In this document: positions 1 to 13,720 of the stretch, piece after piece | Position numbering within the stretch: position 1 is the first letter of the stretch | Layout of the letters: the number at the start of each line of letters is the position of its first letter | From: Capitella teleta | Lineage: Eukaryota > Annelida > Polychaeta > Capitellidae | Direction: 5' to 3' | DNA length: 64,000 nt | NCBI GenBank assembly: GCA_000328365.1 | Contig: KB297594.1 | Coordinates: 213,049 to 277,048, forward strand | Notes under the pieces: generated by a model | The model's input: only the letters and a program-made list of their open reading frames with translations | What the model was told of the DNA's origin: nothing | Database searches by the model: none | Position numbers and translations under genes: made by a program

Positions 1-239
1 TGATGCAATCTCATTTAAACTTATAATTACATAAGATAACTATACTTGCAATATACTCTGCAAATTTCAATGCCACAATCCGCTTAACAACCAAGATATT
101 TGCATTTAAAAAAGTCGTAATTACTATTATGCAAGATTACGCAAGAATGGTGCATCTGAGAGCAGTAATAGCGCCATTCATTGTTGTACATATCAATGCG
201 CTGGATCGATTGACGTATGTTGCAAGACCCTAGCTTAAT

Positions 240-427
240 TAATGAGTGAGCTAGACGCGATCCAATTTGAGATTTTGAAAAATCACTGTGACCTTGACCT
301 TTGACCTTTACCTTCCAAATTTGAATCAGACCCGCGGAATGACATGTACTATCAATGTGTGAAATTTGATGAATTATACTCCACGGAGTTCTGCGCAACG
401 GCGCATAAAAAATCGTTCACAGACTTA

Positions 428-465
<38 letters not shown>
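240..465 (+). repeat. Dispersed repeat with TGACCTT half-sites and poly-A run
   Basis: Around 284-315 there are tightly packed TGACCTTGACCTTTGACC repeats. A related stretch in inverse orientation lies at 11920-11960 (GAAGGTCAAAGGGCAAGGTC). A run of 37 A residues follows at 429-465, as expected of a retroposed copy, but no target duplication was seen. These repeats match nuclear-receptor half-site spacing; they more likely belong to a repeat family than to real response elements. Confidence 0.4.
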
Positions 466-467
<2 letters not shown>

Positions 468-1976
468 CGTAAAGTAACATAAGGAAAATTTTTAATTTAA
501 AATTTTCCTTAAAATAAAGTTCAATGACGACTAGAGCATACCCAGAACTCGATGGGCCCGTGGCCAAACAGCGAAGGATCCGTGATAATTTCCATATTGT
601 ACGAAGAGCAATAACCGATATCCGTCGAATGAAAGTTTCAAAATTGAAGTAAAGAGGGTCTCCCGGTCGCCCAGGTCTTATAGCCATGGCCAGAGGGTAC
701 AAACCCAGGATCACAGGCAGCGTCGGTTAAAGGCGTCTTTTGTTTGACGCCGCGTGTTAGCGTTTCAAAGACGAGTGCGCGAAAGGTGTGAACGCAGTGC
801 ACCTGTGATGCGCCGCGTAAATCACCGATTAAAGCGGTCGGCGTCCACTGATCGATCGCATTGAAAGGCACATCAGTCAAACCCAACTTCTTTTCATGTC
901 TTTTGCTATATGTATTCGATTGTTTGATCAACAAACTTTTCTGTGACCCAACTTAATTGTAATTAAAAACCCACCAAAGAGTAACTTCCAAAGCAGCAAA
1001 TTTGCATATCAATTACCTGTGCATGCATTTTATAATAAATATATCATTAATTAATTATACATTAATTCATTATACACCCTAAATGTATGCCAATCACATT
1101 TATATACAAATATTCGTGTTGCTCTTGTAAGTTGTGTCAGTTTGATCACTATGGATGGAGATTTAGGTACATAATTAATTAACGTACTGATGTGTTTTAC
1201 TGGCGATTTTACTCAATAAGCTTATGTTTATGTTTTTATTTATTTTTTGGACCTGAGAGGAAAGCGGTGTAAACATGATTGGGGTCCAATGACCGGGAAC
1301 TAATTATGAAAACCCGACAGAGGGATGTTGTAGTTTTAATTAGATCACATAAAATCCACTGCAGCTTCCATGTATTCCAAACAACATACACCAACAAGTT
1401 CATTATTAACCATTTTTAACCATTAATTAATTGTTAATAATGAAAGCGACGAATAAACTGAGTGACATAGGATTTTTTTTTTCCTAAAAACCCCAACTGA
1501 GCAACGTAGGAATTCTCTTTCCGTTTTTAATTTAGTTTTCTTCCAAATAACAAATCGAAGATCAAAGAAAGCGAAATCTCTCGACATTTAATTATGATTG
1601 TGAACTTTCAATTCGTGCGGAAGGATTAGGTAACCTAAGGTTTAGTGCATTCATTATAATTATATTTTCCATTGGGGATCCTCTAGATCCCTCGGCCGTT
1701 CAACTTGGCTAAATGTAGTCAGGAAAAAAAAAGATGCTTGTATAGCGCCAAGACGGCCAGCCAGCTCGCATCTAACTGATACATGCATGTATGTTAATTA
1801 TTGTTTGTAGCATATTGAAACCTTAGGAATTATTAATAAGTGTTTGCAAAATTTTCATCGATTCACGATATTACTGTAATTGAAAGCAAACATTTTATTA
1901 ATTGCCTCCAATAATTTATTTAGGTACCAGTAGGTCACGTTGTATCAAATTATTATGGAGAGTACTCTTTTTGTGA

Positions 1977-2120
<144 letters not shown>

Positions 2121-2167
2121 AGTGAGATTAAGCATGATACGCATGGACACTAGTGTAATTTTTATTA

Positions 2168-3046
2168 CAGTAGAAACCTGTGTTAGCGACCACCTACTGA
2201 CCTAGCTGCAGTCAGCGACAACCTGCCCTAAACGACCACCCTGAAATTCACCAGACTTCTTTAACATGCAAAGTGACCCTGCATTCAGAGACCACCTGTA
2301 CAACGCGACCAGCGACCGGTCGTTATCAGTCCCGATTGACACTTGACCCTGCGTTAAACGACCGGGCGCTTGTTGGGTATTCATGCGTTTTCACGGCTTG
2401 CATGCTCGAGCCACGAGTCAAGCTTCTCTTCCCGCTCCGTCTCCACTTGAAGCCTTCGCGATTGCGTAACGCTTTGATAAGAGCGAGCGATGGTCGCCGG
2501 CTTGCGTTTTGCTGACAGTTAAGAACATGAAAGAATATGATGTCTTTAATGACGAGAACAAAGCAGATGAAAGAACGCATGCTGCCTCGATCACCCACGA
2601 GTCACTCTCCCCCGCGCCCAGGAAGCCCTCGTTGACCTTCAAGCGTACTTTGCACAAAACGCGCCTGCTGAGTACAGTAATTGAAATAACTGCCGATTTT
2701 GACTCAATTTTGGCACAGAGATGGCCAAAGCATTTTGAAAGCAGGCAGCTCTGGACTCATTCTATCATTGAGATACCCTGTATGATAATGTACAGTTAAT
2801 CAATTATGTACATTCCTGAATGGTGCATAACTTCGTTTTGTGCGTAATACATTTGTACATGCACACTCAAGTGCATGTGTTAGTTATAGCATACATGTAT
2901 GTGGAAACGTTATGACTTTTTTCACTGGTTCATTATCATAACACACGGTTATGAGCTCAAGGTGCACCCTGTATTCAGCGACCACCTGTCTTAAGCGACT
3001 GCTTGAAGTCGGTCCCCAGAGTGGTCGTTATAGACAGGTTTTACTG
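2168..3046 (+). mobile_element. Pogo/Tigger-like non-autonomous DNA transposon, copy 1
   Basis: An 879-bp unit is flanked by TA on both sides (2166-2167 and 3047-3048). It has terminal inverted repeats: the left end reads CAGTAGAAACCTGT and the right end, on the other strand, CAGTAAAACCTGT. Subterminal copies of GCGACCACCTGT recur at both ends. TA duplication and CAGT termini fit the Tc1/mariner-pogo group. An internal open frame (2509-2799, +) is shared with the second copy at 18340-18951, but I do not recognise a transposase in it, so the element is probably non-autonomous. Confidence 0.8.
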
Positions 3047-3205
3047 TATTAATAAAAGTCAATTAAAACATATTTTGCGGTGTCACATAGCAAACTCCGA
3101 GTTCAAACGCTGAAGCTGAGAAAACCGTTTTCACAGCTTTCGGTGTTCGCGAGTGGCCGCTCTTTGGTGACAGGCAGGTGTCGTTGACCAGCCTCAAAAG
3201 GTGCT

Positions 3206-3213
3206 TATAAAGA
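3206..3213 (+). promoter_or_regulatory. TATA box of the SERTA-like gene
   Basis: TATAAAGA lies exactly 100 bp upstream of the ATG at 3306. This leaves a short 5' leader if transcription starts about 30 bp downstream, near 3236. It is the clearest TATA box among the genes here. Confidence 0.55.
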
Positions 3214-3305
3214 CCCCGACATCTCCACCACAACATCATCTGCGATCAGTTCTTCTGAACATCGGACCTGCTGCATTTTGATTGCTGACCTCACAGATTC
3301 ACATC

Positions 3306-4051
3306 ATGGCCCCGAACACTGAGAGAAGACAATCATGCCCCGATATCCGCTCAACGAATCTACAGCAAAGGTGAGTTCCATTAAATGCCATTCGTTGAAG
3401 AAAGATCATGAACCGATACAACTGAAGCAACGTTGACACTTTAGTGCTTTTATGCATTCCTTAATTATAACTACATTCATTCTGATGTTTTCGTTTCTTC
3501 CCAGAGATCCTCAGATCATCAAGAAGGAAGACCAAGAGCTTCCCCGTGTTGGAGCCAACGCAGATGACCGCTGGCGTCTGGCGATTCAGCGAGCACCCAG
3601 CGTCCACGCTGAGATGGAAGGACGCCTCCCGATCGGCCTCCAAAACCTCAGGCCGTCCTCGGTGGCTAAAGCTAGGAGAGAATTTGGCACATTTCCCTTG
3701 AGCAGGAATAAGCAGAGAGAGGAACGTGTGCGAAAAAGCAAGATGCAAGTCTTGCGCATCGCTTACAAAAAACTGCAGAAGGTAGACGAGGAAGGAGGTC
3801 AACCACGCCATGTTCTACTCAACCTCCTCACCGCCAAGAAACTTCGTGGCCAACTGAGGAAAGAACTTCGCCAAACTTACTGGCAGGATCCCGAGTCGCT
3901 GAAGACGCCGTGGGAGAAGCATCTCTCGACCGAGTATCGTCCTCTTCGCTCGCTCGTCTGTCTCGACAACAATGACGTAGACGTCGAACTGAACACCGAA
4001 CAGATCGCCTTTGACCACGAAATGGACGTCTGCGGAGTCCACCAGAATTAA
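3306..4051 (+). CDS. Small basic protein with a possible SERTA-like motif
   Basis: Two exons, 3306-3370 and 3505-4051, join in frame across a GT-AG intron to give 203 residues. The ATG follows a TATA box at a sensible distance, and AATAAA lies at 4253-4258. The middle (about residues 95-135) is a basic helical stretch with the pattern VLRIAYKKLQ...P...VLLNLLTAKKLRGQL. This recalls the hydrophobic spacing of SERTA domains in transcriptional co-regulators, but the match is loose. The C-terminus is acidic and ends in DVCGVHQN. No signal peptide or membrane segment is visible. A SERTAD-like nuclear regulator is a guess; the gene itself looks real from its promoter, splice sites and poly-A signal. 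Confidence 0.6.
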
Positions 4052-4595
4052 TTTCTCGTCACTCATGAGTGACTATTTCATCTTTCCTGTCCTCATCAAT
4101 GTGTCATCATCATCCGGCTGACTCACCTGCGTCCCATAAGCCTCATAATAATGACTCGTACATGTACGTTTAATTCTACACTCTCATTCGTTCATTTGGC
4201 TCATGATATGCTTGAGTTGTGAATTCCACCATTCTGTTGAAACTTTTGCCAGAATAAAATCATTTTTAAAAGAAATCAAATACCTTCCTGGTTTTCCATT
4301 TCGATGTGCATAGTTGGAAAGCCTCCTTGATGAGAAGACTACAATTGATCATAATTGAGCGCGCGACGCATCTGTGGCGAAAACTCAATTTCATGTTGCA
4401 GCGGATCCGAAAAATTTAGATACATGTATAATGAGAAAGCTCGCACTCGTAGAGTACAAAACTGATGGGGGAACAGCCGGGTCATTGTGCCACACCCAGT
4501 TATAAATAGAACGAAAAAAGGTAAATACATGTATACACGATTACAGTCATTGCATGGAATTAGCAATTTAGAATCGATCAGCCGCATGCAAGCGG

Positions 4596-4605
4596 GCGTT
4601 ATGAT
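4596..4605 (-). promoter_or_regulatory. ATCATAACGC motif upstream of KAT2
   Basis: GCGTTATGAT lies 113 bp before the KAT2 ATG. It is one of 11 exact occurrences of ATCATAACG in the window. An ETS-like GCTTCCGCTTCCTG stretch follows at about 4659-4673, between the motif and the start codon. Confidence 0.4.
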
Positions 4606-4718
4606 CGTTCATACAACGCTTCGAGGTCTTTCAACCGTGCTTGTACTTCTCGATGCGGCTTCCGCTTCCTGTCTTAGCTTCGCTTTTTGTTTATTTTTGT
4701 GTTAAATATAGCTAATTT

Positions 4719-8101
<3,383 letters not shown>

Positions 8102-8262
8102 CTTCTCATCTGTTTGGTTTCTGCTGGCAGCGATTTACTCCTATTTCGACAATTTTCGTATTTATGTGAAATGTTTATTTACTTTGTAGACTTTTTATTT
8201 GTCTATTCAGCTTAATTGGGGTGTGTGTAATTGTATGCATATTTTATATGTTTCATAATAAA

Positions 8263-9196
8263 GTTTCTTTTTATTATTTTTGTGTGTGTTTTTTTCTTTT
8301 TATATGTGAGTGGAATTTCATGCTTTCAATGGATGGCATGTACTATAATGTCACCCATTTACCATCAAAGATAAGAATATTCCCATTTGTTTTACTATGA
8401 TGAGTTATATTCCTTCATGCATATTGTGTTTCTTGTTTTAAATGCAACATGTAATGCTTTAAATGAATTATAATATAACATGATGTGATTATTAGATGGG
8501 TATTAAATAATTTAGAGAGCAGTTCATCTAGAATGTAAACAAAACTTATCAACTGATAACGTTTGGAGACCTAGTGGATATCAAGTGATTTTCCCCTAAC
8601 TGACTGAGACTGTAGTAAGACACCATTCGACACTGTTCTGCGTCTTAGAAACAACTTCAGATTTCAGATGTACATGTATGGACATAATGTTAGCTCACTT
8701 AGCTGGGCAGTTTAAATAAGTTTAATGAGTCAGTACTAGTTTTGTGATTATATATTATAGTATTAGCTGACATATTAAAGTGAGACCGAGGTACGCAGAC
8801 CTCGCCCGATTTATCTGTGCTACTATTTAGTATATACTATATACATGATAATATATTACATGCATACTGTATAGATAGTTTAGTAATTAAACATTTAATA
8901 TGAATTGATAGCCAATGGCCAGGTACATGTATGTCATGCACATTTAGTCATTAACTAACACAATACATGGTGAATTCATGACAACATGTACAAAATATAT
9001 TTATAGTATACTATACATACACTATAAATTAACAGATACAGCTGGTCACCAGTGCGTTCGGGTCAGAGCGATCTTATGCATTGTGCGTGTCGATCAGTGT
9101 GTGTAACTGGTGCGTGCGTGCTTATCAGCTTTTTGACCAATCAGGACGCGAGCGGCTCGTCCGCCCGTACACTTCCTGTGCAAAATGCGGATAAAT
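8263..9196. other. KAT2-LSM12 spacer
   Basis: No coding exon was recognised. It contains one copy of the 60-bp repeat (8764-8822) and several palindromic ACATGT-type stretches. A GC-richer block just before 9197 is the probable LSM12 promoter. Confidence 0.6.
8764..8822 (+). mobile_element. 60-bp TAGC...GCTA element, copy 1
   Basis: This starts TAGCTGACAT and ends TCTGTGCTA, as in the copies at 27794 and 38877. The middle has diverged but can still form a hairpin: GAGGT pairs with ACCTC around an ACGCAG loop. Flanking TATTATAGTAT and TATTTAGTAT may be a decayed target duplication. It lies in the spacer between KAT2 and LSM12. Confidence 0.65.
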
Positions 9197-12100
9197 ATGG
9201 CGGACGGCGACTGCTTCAATATCGGAATGATTCTCACTTGTACCACCTGCCGTGGTCAGAAAATCAACGGCGAAGTTGTAGCTTTTGATTACGATGCTAG
9301 GCTTCTTATTCTGAGTATCCTTTTGTGAATGTTTGTGCTTCAATTCTGTGCAATAACAGCGCCGAGTCCTTCTTGCCGACTCGACTCGTTGCTCGGACTT
9401 GTTGTTTACCCATGAAGAAAATAGCGAAATCGATAAAACGAAACCATTCGGGTCTAATAACGTTTGCTCAATGCACCAGATCGTTTATTATCTGATATTT
9501 TCATCTATTGGTGCGCATTTTTTGAGCTGAAGCTTTGGTTTGGTGCTGAATAATGGTTGGGCTCGGTACATCCGATTTCATTTACTATCATTATCATGCT
9601 ATGATCATGATACTACTGTTACTGTGACTTTTGAGCATCACACATGTAAGTCATGTACTCGTTCAGTCAGGGATATTGGGAATTCAGAATTGTCATGGAG
9701 TTTCTTGAGTCAAGATTTGAGTGATCAAGTACAGATGCACACAATTTCATGAGTACATGCTACCCATTCACTGATTCAGTTCTCATTTCCTATTTGTAAT
9801 TTGGTAATAAATATAATATTGGAGTGTCTACCTACAGAGCGGCTCTGTGCGTAGCAAAAGACGTTGTACAAAGCAGATTTCCCAGTGCAGCAGAACTCAA
9901 GCCTGAGCATTACCGAATCTCTTTGCTGAATTTCCTGAAACAGCTTCGTTTTGTTGTATTGTATTGAGTGACTCCGTTTTTAGTGGGCGTCACCCTTCGG
10001 GCTTTCGCACTGCGTCAATGCTATTTAATTAGTGTAGACATACATGCTTTCCGTAACAGCATTATGTTTTTGCATATACATTGATACTTTACATTGAATT
10101 CATGTAACGTAACAGCATTTTGTTTTTGTTTATTTTTCTTATAATTATCATTGTGACTCACTGAATCACAAATAAATGTATATATATAACTGAGCATGTA
10201 TGTCATGTTTCCAGTTATTCCCCGATCAGGGACTCAGGCCAGCATATATCTAAGGCTGGGCGAATATTCGAGTTTGTTATTTGTTATTTAGCGAATTCAA
10301 TTACAAATCCCAAAATGTACTTGGTTTGGCTAAAATCAGAATATGACTTTTGAGCGATTTTAATTTTATGCATGTTAAAAGCACTTCGCTCAATGTAAAA
10401 ACGGCCGTCACCATAGCAACAGAGCATCGGAATTTATACGAGAGGTGATTATTTATACAAATCTTGCATTATGTTGTTGAACGTTGGCTGATTTCGTGTT
10501 ATTGTACTGAGAAGACTGGGAATAGCTGTAGGAATATTGCTCCTTTTTCATTATTGCATGTAATTCAATATGAGACATTTACATGTTAATGGAGCATAAA
10601 TCAGTGACTGAAATTTTATTTTGGTTCATACTGGGACTAGTTTCCGGTCTAAATGAGGCGAGTGGTTCCACTCAAAATAGTTAAAAGCTATTGCAACTCT
10701 ATTTTTTTTTTTTTTATATTGAGAATGCCGAAATTTTTTATACGCCGCCAATCTTTTGATTGACATCGTAGTGGAATTTCTAAAAGAAGGACAAACAAAA
10801 TCCTAACTAAACAGCCGCTCTGTATGTAGACACTCCATAATACTATTGTTCTGATAACCTGACATCTGTCTTGTGTGTAAATAAAGTTGTTTAGATCTCT
10901 TTTTGTTATTGCTGCAGCAAAAAAAAATCTATAATTAATTAATTATAATAGGCTGTCAATGTCATGAGTTGAACAACCCCCTGGTTGACACTCTCATCTG
11001 GAAACCTGAAACCACCAACTTGTCTACAGTTAAGCACAGCACCTGATTCTGCAACTGATTTGCAATGCACGACTTTTTTTGCCCTCTTGGGAGACCTCTG
11101 AGTTTTCCTTAACCCAATCGCTTAGAATCGCCTTCCTCGAGCGGAAAACCTTCCCTGAATGACATTCAGCTAGTCAATCTCAAATGCGTCACTGATATCA
11201 CAGAAGACAAGAAGGCACCTGAGAAAGAGATCCCGCCCCTCTCTAACCTCAACCTGAACAAGGTACGCTTACTGCTCTCTGTTGAATTGAAATCTCACGA
11301 GCGGAATTTCTTCTTCAGCTGACCACTCGCCTGAGACAAGCGACTGATGACAAACTGCGTCAAGTGAACTACAAAGGAATTGGCGTCACTCCCCAGGCGC
11401 AAAAACTCTTTCTTGTCATCACCAAAACGTAAATAGCAGAATCTGATTGTAATCTTGATTTGGTGTTTGTTTTTGTTTTACTCAGGATCAATGAAGTAAA
11501 ATGGGATGGACAGGATATCGTTATTTTGGACACGGTCACCATCAAACCACCATATGAGGTCGGAAACTGCAGCGGAAAGGAAGGCGATAACACTCTCACA
11601 CACGTTCGCAAAATTGTGAGTTTTTTCGTTAATGGTTATTAATTATAGTTAATAATTATAACTTCAATTTGTAGGATTTTTTTATTTTAATTTTATTATT
11701 AATATTTTTTTCTTAAAATTCCTATGTTGCTCGGTTTGTTAGGAAATTTCCTAATGTTTTCTTTTTGTTAGGAATTTTTTATTTTTTCTTTCAATTTCCC
11801 ATGTCGCTCGTTGTCCGTGTACACTTTTTGGTAAACCTTTTCTTCGTAACTAACAATGTATCATCTTTCATTTTTCACACATCTATGAAGTATGACAATA
11901 TTTGTGTCCGAAAGTATTTTGAAGGTCAAAGGGCAAGGTCACAAGTGTGTGACATCTTTGATCGCATCAATCTCATTCAAAATTGATCATAAACTTCTCA
12001 ATTTTTCGTTGAATTGTTTAATGCATCATTTACAATACCATTCATCTCTAAATATAGCCCAGTATTTATATAATTGACATATTTGGTGTCAGATCAATAT

Positions 12101-12420
12101 AAATGATATATGATATTTGAGATAGTTGATGATGATAGACAAAAAACATTATGATTTTCTTTCTGAGTGCATTATAATCTCAAATTAATTCCTCATTTGG
12201 TTCGTTTCCTTCTTCTTTCTCCTTCTAATTACTCCCCAAAAAATTTCCTGTTTATGTCTCAGATTTTTATTTATTTTCATTTTTTTTTTTTTTACTCCCG
12301 TCTGGATGTTGCTGTATTTTTCACTTTTTTCCTTTCCTTTTTCAGGTGGATAAATTCTACCGTGACCAAGAATCACGAGAATCGCCGGCCTCAACAAGCT
12401 CGACTAACTCATCATCATAG
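9197..12420 (+). CDS. LSM12: LSM12 homologue
   Basis: Exons 9197-9314, 11126-11262, 11319-11428, 11486-11615 and 12346-12420 join in frame to 189 residues (human LSM12 has 195). The N-terminal Sm-like (LSM) fold carries GEVVAFDYDARLL and the SSSGKPSLNDIQLVNL stretch. The C-terminal anticodon-binding-type (AD) domain carries KPPYEVGNCSGKEG and THVRKI, nearly as in human. The tail is a short Ser-rich sequence instead of the human QA-rich one. LSM12 is a cytoplasmic RNA-binding cofactor linked to ataxin-2 complexes and, in mammals, also to NAADP-evoked calcium release. The ATG sits in ATATGGCGG, a good initiation context. Intron 1 is 1.8 kb, mainly because of a 1-kb hAT-like element at 9821-10836. 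Confidence 0.95.
9821..10836. mobile_element. hAT-like DNA transposon remnant in LSM12 intron 1
   Basis: A 1,016-bp unit has 24-bp terminal inverted repeats with one mismatch (GGAGTGTCTAC, then C or A, then TACAGAGCGGCT). It is flanked by ATAATATT (9813-9820) and ATAATACT (10837-10844), an 8-bp target duplication with one difference. An 8-bp duplication fits the hAT or P class. No transposase is visible inside, so it is non-autonomous. It lies wholly within intron 1 and does not touch splice sites. Confidence 0.75.
11920..11965 (-). repeat. TGACCTT-type repeat piece in LSM12 intron 4
   Basis: GAAGGTCAAAGGGCAAGGTC is the inverse of the half-site block at 284-315. It is probably a fragment of the same dispersed repeat. 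Confidence 0.4.
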
Positions 12421-13720
12421 ACACCATTGCCAACGCGGCCTGACGTCTCACAAAGGATATTTTAGGCTCCCTTTTCCCGTGCATTATTTTTTTTTTTTTT
12501 TGTCCGAAAAAAAATCTGTAAATCTGTTTTGTTTCTGCGATGTGAAGGATGTCATTATTACCAGTGAATGGTAAACAGAGGGTCAATTTTAATGAATATT
12601 TACAGGGATATTTCTCCTCCTCGAAAAGATTATTTCCAGAACGGCTTCCATATTTGCATCCAAAATTGATCTTTTTCTTTGAAGATGTCGGTCGGTCAAC
12701 TCTCTCTTTTTCTCTTTTTTTTTTGGTCCGTTTGTTGCTATTTTATGAATGAATGTGTGAATGTCGGATGGATGATATTATAAAAGATTCAAAATATCTT
12801 CTCTTTCTTTGTGTTTTTCATTCAGAAATGAAAAATTCTAAAATCCCACCTTACCAAGACGGTTCATTCTGACTGCATTACAATACTTTATAATTCAGAT
12901 TTTGTATACATGTAATAATAAGTGCAGTATATTTAAATATATACCAGTATACAGTCATTTCATTATTGCACGGAGCTTCTGCTGTGTTATGTGTAATCCT
13001 GGGAATGCATACAATCATGAATTCTGTAACATGCGCAAGTACAAGATGGCGGGGTTTCACAACGCCTCTTGATTTTTTACAACTCCGGGAGGTTACTTTG
13101 CCTCACACTGTTCCCCTGTATTGCACAAGCCGTGGGAAGGACCTAGACCCATTTCGGGCCAGTGAAGCAGAGCGGAGACGGAGTGGTGACGTCAGGAAGA
13201 TCGGATCACGAATACCCACGTGTATGGTCCGGACCTCGTGGAGCCAGCTGAGGGACCTTCTGGAGAAGGCTGAACTTCCTTGATGCCACATTTCTACGTT
13301 TCCAATCTGAAGACAAGTCCTGATACAAAAGGACTATAATATTGTGACCTGACCTGACCACCTATAACCACAATATAATTACTATTGCTCTTGGCATATA
13401 ACCACGGTATCATAACGCAATAAGCGAAAATCTGGGGATTCCCCTAAATTCCGCTCCTTGTCTTTCATTTTCGACTCGGAACAGAAAGCGAAGGAAATAT
13501 CCCTGCCTTTGTCAGACGACCAGGAAATCGAGCGAAAAGCAGCGACGACTTCGCCTTTCTCCTGTTCTGAGCGGGCAAACAGATTGTTTTGAGCTTCTGA
13601 AACATTATTAATGTAAATGTTGAGGTCTTACTGACCCAGTATACGTATTCAGACACAAGCTGAATTAAGCTGCTGAACCATCATTTCATAGATTAAACTC
13701 GTTGCTCTTCTCGTGAAGAC
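12421..13720. other. LSM12-PARP spacer
   Basis: T-rich 3' flank of LSM12 is followed by a GC-richer stretch at about 13020-13290 with a 105-residue open frame that I do not recognise; it may be a repeat end. The ATCATAACGC motif at 13409-13418 lies about 300 bp before the PARP start. Confidence 0.5.
13409..13418 (+). promoter_or_regulatory. ATCATAACGC motif upstream of the PARP gene
   Basis: Exact 10-mer, 303 bp before the presumed first codon of the macro/PARP gene. It is identical to the motif copies near KAT2 (other strand), at 25794, 28113, 39417 and 48081. Confidence 0.4.

Noticed and set aside
284-315. Nuclear-receptor response element
   Set aside because: TGACCTT repeats recur in another intron in what looks like a dispersed repeat, away from any gene start.
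638-934. 98-residue minus-strand open frame
   Set aside because: No motif, no splice or promoter context, and no recognisable family.
1674-1687. GGGGATCCTCTAGA equals a common cloning polylinker stretch
   Set aside because: The match stops after 14 bases and the flanks are ordinary genomic AT-rich sequence, so chance is likelier than vector contamination.
8764-8822. Hammerhead ribozyme in the 60-bp repeat
   Set aside because: The CTGANGA and GAAA core elements are missing; only a short hairpin is visible.
12966-13283. 105-residue open frame before the PARP gene
   Set aside because: GC-richer than its surroundings but without a recognisable domain; possibly a repeat end.
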